Below, one piece after another: positions 57,457-64,000 of a stretch of 64,000 nucleotides of DNA; position 1 is the first letter of the stretch, and every line of letters begins with the position of its first letter. The DNA comes from Theodoxus fluviatilis (taxonomy: Eukaryota > Mollusca > Gastropoda > Cycloneritida > Neritidae): NCBI GenBank assembly GCA_034096865.1, contig JAWQFJ010001827.1:351586-415585 (forward strand), written 5' to 3'. Under the pieces are notes generated by a model that did no database searches, was not told the DNA's origin, and worked only from the letters and a program-made list of their open reading frames with translations. A program made the position numbers and the translations under genes.

Positions 57457-58068
57457 CTCGGTACACTGATGTTCGTCCATCGGGATCGATGAGGACCATA
57501 GATGTCATCATTTCATCTGGTTGTGGATCCTAAGATGGCTGGTGAGACCAATCCGGGCCCGAAAGAGTCTGTTGCAGTGTGGACAGGGAAATGCAGGTGG
57601 CTGACTAGGGGAAGACGAACTGCTGGCTCTGGACTTCCTGGTGGCTCGCTTCACAGCAGCATCACTCGATCTTCTCTGTTCAAAAGCTGCTGCACCACCA
57701 TGGACTCTACTGCGCCAGGCAGAGCGGTCTGAAGCAACCCTCTCCCAACTGTCAGGATCATTGCAGCAGTTATTTAGAGAGGCTTTTAGGGTGTCCTTGT
57801 ACCTTTTCTTTTGTCCGTCAAGGGATCGCTTGCCCTGCAGGAGTTCTCTGTAGAACACCTTTTTAGGAAGGTGCTCATCAGACATGCGTACGACGTGGCC
57901 ACCCCAACGTAGTTGTGCCTTGCAGAGCATGGTGTGATTGCTGGGCATGTCAGCCTGTGCCAGGACGTCCGTATTGGGCACTTTGTCTTGCCACCTGATC
58001 TTTAGCAGTTTTCTCAAGCAGTTCATGTGGAAGTGATTCAGCTTTTTGACATGGTGGCTCGGTACACT
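57457..58068 (-). mobile_element. 5'-truncated LINE: ORF2 C-terminus with C2H2 finger, 11-bp target-site duplication
   Basis: The minus strand encodes KKLNHFHMNCLRKLLKIRWQ, then LRWGGHVVRM...LPKKVFYREL, DPDSWERVASDRSAWRS and finally a finger CPHCNRLFRARIGLTSHLRIH before the stop at 57508. This is the familiar C-terminal domain of a widespread non-LTR retrotransposon ORF2. CTCGGTACACT flanks it at 57457-57467 and 58058-58068, so the insertion is 57468-58057. The frame is intact over the retained part, suggesting a fairly recent insertion. Confidence 0.88.
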
Positions 58069-58307
58069 ACAGATCAATTCAAGGGACATAATTCAGAGAT
58101 TGGACATGTATGCAAAGATATAAAACATTTAAACAGTGTTTGTCAAAAAATAACCTAAACATATACCCCTCAAAATATACAAATGAACACTCAAACAGCT
58201 AATACTTCTGTGTGTGTGTGTACACTTTTCCATTCTCTGAGTGAGAAGCATAGTACAGGCTCTGCTTTCTATGATCAGCAACCCAACAGGCATGGTCTCT
58301 GCCATTT

Positions 58308-58425
58308 TGGGTCATCCGGTTCTCTGCGGCTGGGTCATCCAGTTCTCTGCGGCTGGGTCATCCAGTTCTCTACGGCTGGGTCATCCAGTTCTCTGCGGCT
58401 GGGTCATCCAGTTCCCTGCGGCTAG
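58308..58425. repeat. 23-bp tandem repeat, 5 units
   Basis: GGGTCATCCAGTTCTCTGCG plus GCT, five copies with one or two changes each. Confidence 0.93.
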
Positions 58426-58750
58426 ACGGGACTAAGTACCTTTGAAGCTACTTTGACAAACCACCTTGGGAGTGAGTGCCTCCTTGTGAGCAAGATGCTG
58501 TAGGCAATGCCCGTGCCTGGCGTTTCCTGCACAATCCTTGCAGGATACTTGCTTTAAACAATGCACCCCATGTGTGAAACGTACTGAATGAAGGGAGAGC
58601 ACTCGATTATTTTTCCCATCATGAAAGGAACTGTGCTGTTGTTGACTTTTCATTTGTATATGCTCTAGGCAGCCCATATGGCATGACCAATGTTTGTACT
58701 GCTTGTGTGTGGCAGTAAACTTCTGCATACTTCTCTTCACCTGGCTGTGA
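58426..58750. other. Intergenic, no feature recognised
   Basis: Nothing recognised. Confidence 0.4.
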
Positions 58751-58766
58751 GGAGAGAGAGAGAGAG

Positions 58767-58798
<32 letters not shown>

Positions 58799-58799
58799 C
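58751..58799. repeat. (GA)n(GT)n microsatellite
   Basis: About ten GA units followed by about fourteen TG units. Confidence 0.95.
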
Positions 58800-58921
58800 A
58801 TGCTTTCCCATCAGTCTATACATTGAGGGTTTTTTCTTCTTACTTCTCGGTGAAACTGTACGGTTGACAAAAGTCCTCTCAGTGTCGCTGTATGGTGGAC
58901 AGAAGTTGTACTGTAAGTGAA

Positions 58922-59014
58922 GGGCATGCAATCATGGAGTGAGAGAATGAGTTGATGTGATGGTGGGCATGCCATAATGGAGAGAGAGAATGAGTTGATG
59001 TGATGGTGGGCAAT
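58922..59014. repeat. Imperfect direct duplication of about 46 bp
   Basis: Two copies of GAATGAGTTGATGTGATGGT with flanking GGGCATGC...AATGGAG sequence. Confidence 0.8.
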
Positions 59015-60265
59015 TGAAATCCTTCAACAGAACTCCAGGCTAGAGTGCTTTGTTCCCTGCTAAGCAGGAAAAAGACTTGAGAAGTCTTGTGTACATTTTT
59101 CATCTTGGTCGATAAAAAAAAAATGTATTAATCACATCAGCAATATCACATTATTGGCAGTTATGCATTGGATGTATTTTTTAAAGTTGTTTTTAATGGT
59201 GTTTTAAAGTTTACCGCATAGAAATATGAAATAAACAAATGCATATGTTTACAGTTATTAAATGTTTATTGGTATAGACAGTTATTGAATATTGTTAATA
59301 TCAAGAATGTTGTGGTGAAGTATATGCACATCTGCTCCCGAGGTATTTGTTCCTGGAGAAGGGAGAATAAAGTATGCTTTCACTTCCTAAACAATCTACT
59401 TGTAATTTTTGTTTTCAAATCAACTCGATATCATTTTTTAGGATACCAAAGCTCATGTGCAGAAGATGTATGATATATTTAATGTTGTTGTCTGGGCTTT
59501 GACACCTAGCCTGAGACAGTCAAGAGAAATGTTACCACAAATTTGAGTTCATCTCGTTATTCGAGTATTTTATTTTGGGGGTCCCCCCCCCCCCCCCCCC
59601 CCGTTTTCATAAAACATATTCATTTTCATTTAATAAATAAATATTGATATATGACAGGCCAGCCATTGTTGATTGGATGGTTGCTTCTTTTTAGTCGTGC
59701 TTCGTTTGTTTGTTTTCTTTGATTCCCTGGTCTTGACAATGAATAACCACTGCTAAATGTGCAGTGTTGGTGACCTCTTCTGCTGTACAATCAAGGAGTT
59801 TGGAATGCTTGCTGTTAAATTGTGTGATGCATTTGTCGCTGACTCTGTGTTCTGTCAAAAATTCAACTGTGGTTTAGCCTCTTCTGTAACTGGCATGGAT
59901 GTGAGTTACTGTAGCAAAAATTGTTGTCCAGGTGCACTTTGGAGGCAGGACGTTGAATCAGCCTGCTGGTCCACATGTGTCCAAGCTTGGTTTCTTCACA
60001 AGGAGGCCTGATTTTTTTTCATGTGATTCTATCACATAGTGTCAAAAGCAATTTGTCCAAAGCCTGCACTGTGCTGCATCCCACACTTATTCCCCCAAAA
60101 GATGCTTGGGCATCATGCTTCAAATCCAATTTACCTCACACCCCCACCCTTTTTAAGGACCGTGGTGGTCTCTCAATGGCCGAGGAAGACAGTGCCATTT
60201 ACCTGAATTTACCTGAGTGGTTGCTGAGCGCGGCCGTCGGGGTAGGAAGTATTAGAACTTATTTT
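59015..60265. other. Intergenic, with poly-C tract at 59583-59602
   Basis: AT-rich. Contains 20 C in a row at 59583-59602. No gene recognised. Confidence 0.45.
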
Positions 60266-60610
60266 AACCCTTTCCAGTGAAACCAAACATGTCCTCAACC
60301 TGTCCAAGTCCAGACTGGTGCTTGACCTGCTTCTTGCTCATGTGGGCATCTTCAAAGAAGGTGAGGGCTCTTATGAGAATGTACACATGATTGTACCTGT
60401 AAGTCAGTCATAACCATCATCTTGGTGAATGTCCATATGGCTTTGGAGACCAAAATCTGAGGCACACGGGTGAGCACAGATGGAGCATGGAACGCCAGAC
60501 ATCGGGGCAGGGGCAGACACTGCTCCCTGCCATCACTCTCTTGCAGCAGCACGGTGACGGCCGAAGTCTGACTCCCGGGTTGCACAATGAGACCCATGCG
60601 TGAAAGATTT
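60266..60610 (-). mobile_element. Possible LINE remnant with decayed C2H2 finger
   Basis: A GC-richer patch. The minus strand around 60490-60425 reads CSICAHPCASDFGLQSHMDI then H, close in form to the C-terminal finger of LINE ORF2 proteins (compare the 57.5-kb element). The surrounding frames are broken, so it would be an old copy. A host exon is a less likely alternative. Confidence 0.4.
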
Positions 60611-61339
60611 TTAAGTGGAAAGGCTTTTTTTTACCTATCATTATTGTGGCATTTGCTCCAAGTTCTAGCAACTTGAGGAATAAGTAGCTAAGAAAAGGCG
60701 ACTGCCATCATCCTCTTTGTTAGTGAATTTTCACTTTGTCGTGTAGACTTGCCACACCAAGGGTGCTGTAGATACTTCATCAAAAATGAGTGTAGTGATT
60801 GTAGATTTGCACACAAGGTGTTGATGTTCATCAGTTACATCACTAGTTCAGTGCACATGTATTGTGTAGGTCATTTTGGGAACTACAGTGTGACATTGCT
60901 TGTCCGGGGTGTCTGCACATCTTTACTGGGAGAAAAAGGGGGTTGTAATGTGGTTAGTATGCTATTTCAAATGTCAAAGGTAGAGTGTTAGTCATTCTGC
61001 ACAAATGTACTGTTTTACAAGACAATAAAACAGATTTATCACTGTTGGAATATGCTGTGTTAGTCATGTCTTTCAACAAACATTTGAAATAAACAAAACA
61101 ATTTGCATCTCAAAATCATTCTTTTACTGACAATCCTTACAAGCAAGCAGACCTGCAATGTCTTGTTTGTATGCTTAAACATCAACAGTCTTGATTAACC
61201 AAGACGATTTCATAACTTGTACTCAGCATATAATCTATATATGTCTCTCAGTTCTTGATGCATCTATCCAGAAATTCACCAAACACTGCTGGCACATAAT
61301 ACATCGCAGCGCTCCTTGCAAACCTAGGGTACAGCCATG
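60611..61339. other. Convergent intergenic space, EF-Ts 3' flank
   Basis: AT-rich. AATAAA on the plus strand at 61024 could end a plus-strand transcript. On the minus strand the only near-signal after the EF-Ts stop is AGTAAA (61123-61128), about 210 nt downstream. Neither is certain. Confidence 0.4.
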
Positions 61340-61731
61340 TCAATCGCTTGAAGATGTATCTTCCGACAGCTCCTCGCCTCGCTCATATCGAACAAAGCGT
61401 CGCACCCTCAACCCGTTCTCACGAAGGATTTCTCCGACCTTCATGGAGGTGTCCATGATGAACTCCTGCTGCAGAAGCTGCGTTTCCTCTTCAGAAGACT
61501 TGGCCTCTCCTTCCTCTGCCGTCTCCGGTGCTGCTGCAGCCTCCGCCTCCTGATGTGTGATGTCTTCCTCCTCACCGATGGTCTTCGGGTTGAGGCCCAC
61601 AATGTGCTGGCAGATCTTGACACCCAGGTCCTTGGCGTCATCCTCGTCCAACAAGTCCGTCACTCGCTCCAGCTCCACCAGGGCTCCAAACTTGCCCAAG
61701 TCGCAGCCCAGGATGGGGGCTCGACCCAGTT
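61340..61731 (-). CDS. TSFM: EF-Ts last coding exon
   Basis: 392 nt with the stop at 61340-61342. The acceptor on the minus strand is TGTCCTGTTCCAG. Encodes the core dimerisation and C-terminal region, including the acidic linker that is longer than I expect from vertebrate orthologues. Confidence 0.92.
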
Positions 61732-62620
61732 CTGGAACAGGACATCCACAGACTGCAGCCAGGACTTCAACACAGCCGGTGCTTGGAAACATCTTGGAGC
61801 TGTTTCCCCTTGCATGCAGACAAGACATAGAGCCACTACAGCCATAGGCACTGAAGTGTGGCCATCACACACAGTCGCCACCAACATGCTCAGAGATTCT
61901 GTTGACAGGCATTGAAAATTGGCCACCACTAACACACAGAGATACTATGAACACGCATTGAAATATGGTCACTACAGACTTGCGTACAGATATGATACAA
62001 TGCTGCCATACAACACAAACACTGCTCATACAAGCAGGTACTACTGATGTATGCAGATACTCAGATATACACAGGCATCACTAATGCACATGAGCACTAT
62101 GAGTACACATAGGCCCTTGACTAGCACACTTCCATACCATGACACAAATAGGCATTGAGCACACTCCACCACAGGCATAATACAAGAACAGACTATAACA
62201 CACAACACATACTAACATAGCCTATCACACTCAGGCACAATACTAATACTGATAGTAAACAGAACTCCTGACACAATGTTAACGCAACCGACTCTGTGGC
62301 ATACATGACAAGCAACTGACACAGACTCAAACTTGCACATGCTGACACACACCGGCACCACTACCACAGTACTGTACACCGGAGGCTTGACAGGCTTCTG
62401 AGACGTCGACTGTGACATCACCAATGCCTGCACAAAGATGGCGCCTACCTGTGCTGTGGACATAGAAGGCCAGGACGCCTCCTTCAGGCTTGGTCAGGTG
62501 GACGGCGCGACGGAATGCCATGTTCTCTCCGATGCTGCCCACGGCCAGCGCCACCTTGTCCACCAAGGTCAGGTCAGGCCCCATCGGCACCTTTGACCCC
62601 TCATCCTTGCCCAGCTCCAG
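61340..62620 (-). CDS. TSFM: Elongation factor Ts, mitochondrial, last two exons (partial)
   Basis: Regenerates EF-Tu-GTP during mitochondrial translation by exchanging GDP. The minus strand joins 62620-62449 to 61731-61340 (GT-AG, phase 1), giving 187 residues to a TGA. The first exon has DLTLVDKVALAVGSIGENMA then FRRAVHLTKPEGGVLAFYVHS, matching the conserved IGENM core of EF-Ts. The second has LGCDLGKFGALVELE, then GVKICQHIVGLNPKTIGEEE, then an acidic Glu/Ala-rich stretch of about 25 residues, and finally MDTSMKVGEILRENGLRVRR plus FVRYERGEE. The N-terminal exons (UBA-like domain, mitochondrial presequence) lie beyond the right edge of the window. Identification is by family motifs. Confidence 0.93.
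61732..62448. other. TSFM: EF-Ts intron with degenerate A/C-rich repeats
   Basis: Loose repetition of AGGCATTGA / CACTACAG / ACACACAGA words on the plus strand at irregular spacing, probably an old decayed tandem array. Nothing coding. Confidence 0.6.
62449..62620 (-). CDS. TSFM: EF-Ts penultimate coding exon
   Basis: 172 nt. The acceptor on the minus strand is GTCCACTTCAG and the donor is GTAGGC. Contains the SIGENMAFRRA motif. It begins at a codon boundary with LELGKDEGSKV, so a further upstream exon is required. Confidence 0.92.
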
Positions 62621-62651
62621 CTGAAGTGGACAAACAAGGTTTTGAGGGGCT

Positions 62652-63759
62652 TTAACCTTTAGAGCGCCGCCGGCGCATTGATGCGCCACAGCGTACATTC
62701 CCCAGACATCTGCCGACGCATCAGTGCACCGAGCGATAGTGACGTGCTTTGTTTACTTGCCTAACGCAGCCTTCGAGTCATGCTGTTCTAAAAATATCAC
62801 AGTCTCGTGCAGGGATCACGTGGCAACGAGATCCGCCATTTTGGCTATCGAGAGAATGTGGCACGACTTTTCTGCGAAAATTTTCAAGAAATTGCGTCTT
62901 TGTCGTTTGTGAACAGGATTTTTATCTTTGCCAGTATGGCGACTGATGAAGAAGTTGAAGCGCTTGTGGAGTTATTTTTCCATTCTGACTCTCAGAATAT
63001 GAATTCGAAGGCTTTACTGACATTGATGTGATGGGAGATGGAGGGATAGAGAGGCAAGCACGTGCTTCGACGATGTGTTGTGGTCTGTAGATCGAAAGGA
63101 GCAGAAGCTTGATTCAGATGAAAATGACTTGGCTGACTTCCCTAGCGTAAGTAATTGTAGGATTTTTTGTTTTGTTTTACCCTAAAACATTTTCAGATGT
63201 ATTTCCAAGTAATCAAAAGCTGTTGTATTCTTGAATAAATAGAGCAGTGTAGGAAAACACAGTGCTTCGACGGATGTGTTGTGGTCTGTAGATCGAGAGG
63301 AGGGGAAGCTTGATTCAGATGAAAATGACTCAGCTGACTTCCCTAGCGTAAGTAATTGTATGATTTTTTTGTTTTGTTTTAGTTTTACCCTAAAACATTT
63401 TCAGATGTATCTCCATTACTTGGAGACTCTATGCACTTTTGCATTTTCATCAAAAGCTGTTGTATTCTTGAATAAATAGAGCAGTGTAGGAAAACACAGT
63501 GAATTTGTTTGTTATTTGTTGTTGTCTGTGTTCCATGATTTTTTAGCAGCTGAAAAAAACATTCTATGGCATTTTCATTAATTGCACCATGTAGGCCATC
63601 CATTTTTCTACTCACCCTCCAAAAATCTACTTCAAAGCTTGAATAGGTAATAAATGATGATTTTTTAAGTAAACATGGTGTCAAATTTGACCACACATAA
63701 TAAAATTTGTGGCTCTGGGGTAAAGCAATGACGAAAATTGGCGGCACTCTAAAGGTTAA
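62652..63759. mobile_element. Non-autonomous piggyBac-like element, 1.1 kb, with TTAA target duplications
   Basis: The left end is TTAA-CCTTTAGAGCGCCGCC (62652 on) and the right end is the complement of TTAA-CCTTTAGAGTGCCGCC (ending 63759). TTAA duplication plus terminal inverted repeats starting CCYTTT is the signature of the piggyBac superfamily. The inside has a short open frame starting MATDEEVEALVELFFHSDSQ (62937), an acidic start of the type seen in piggyBac transposases, but it stops after 31 codons. A roughly 200-bp internal segment is duplicated in tandem (about 63060-63245 and 63262-63500). It inserted in an EF-Ts intron and has no transposase domain of its own. Confidence 0.8.
63060..63500. 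repeat. Tandem duplication inside the piggyBac-like element
   Basis: Two copies share GATGTGTTGTGGTCTGTAGA, GCTTGATTCAGATGAAAATG, CTTCCCTAGCGTAAGTAATT and TTCTTGAATAAATAGAGCAG. The second copy has about 40 extra bases. Each copy holds CTAGCGTAAGT, a good donor-like sequence, and AATAAA. Confidence 0.88.
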
Positions 63760-64000
63760 AAACCTTTTACTCGCCACCATTCTATTTTTCCCCTCTTTTT
63801 TTCTTGTCAAGCTGACAGGTTGCTGATGAAAACTTTGTTAAATTCATCATTTTAATTATTAGGCATGCCTCACAATTTTCTATGTGAAGAAAAGAAACAA
63901 ACCACACACACTAAACGCTGCAAAGCAGTCTTTGAAATGTTCCAGGTGGAATGAATCACAAGGATAAGAATAGGAGAGAGTGGAAGCAGGCAGTATTAAC
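63760..64000. other. TSFM: EF-Ts intron sequence to the window edge
   Basis: No exon of EF-Ts is recognised here. The upstream exons must lie to the right. Confidence 0.45.

Noticed and set aside
62724..63031. Small host genes starting near 62724-62937
   Set aside because: They lie inside the TTAA-bounded element and stop early, so they are transposon remnants.

Overview
This is animal nuclear DNA, probably from a mollusc and possibly a gastropod. Two split genes set the frame: cytosolic guanylate kinase on the plus strand (seven coding exons, 7283-52332) and the 3' end of nuclear-encoded mitochondrial elongation factor Ts on the minus strand (61340-62620). They converge. The mollusc guess rests on the look of the dispersed repeats (CR1/L2-like LINE pieces, a TCAAGGTCA-rich repeat, (ATT)n and (TTCTG)n tails) and is an inference. 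No bacterial features are present: no operons, CRISPR, rRNA or recognisable tRNA.

Layout. 1-7.2 kb is the 5' flank or an upstream non-coding part, filled by a 63-bp and a 24/25-bp tandem array. Guanylate kinase exons lie at 7283-7400, 12131-12172, 32124-32220, 36133-36277, 46325-46409, 48951-49036 and 52288-52332. All junction phases agree and give a complete 205-residue protein of 618 coding bases spread over 45 kb. Introns 1, 2, 4 and 6 consist mostly of minisatellites: 24-bp units in introns 1 and 2, a 55/64-bp unit in intron 4 and a 36-bp unit in intron 6. Introns 2, 3, 4 and 5 also hold transposon remnants. From 52.3 to 61.3 kb there is a 3' UTR, microsatellites, a small array of the same 24-bp family in opposite orientation, and LINE fragments. 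From 61.3 to 64 kb are the last two EF-Ts exons and a piggyBac-like element with TTAA ends in the next intron.

Most notable pattern. Tandem repeats in this gene begin exactly at splice sites. The arrays of introns 1, 4 and 6 start at the 5' splice site and their units are copies of the donor region (intron 4 holds roughly 130 GTAGGTAC copies). A 19-bp array ends in register at the 3' splice site of intron 3. Other points of note are a 660-bp near-perfect palindrome carrying histone-type 3' stem-loops in both arms, a second unrelated insertion with the same stem-loop, a scrambled block at 19.4-20.6 kb that looks like unpolished sequence, and a 24-bp repeat family found at several sites around one gene.

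The very long open frames (up to 3276 codons) are by-products of repeat units whose length is a multiple of three and which lack stops. They are not annotated as genes.
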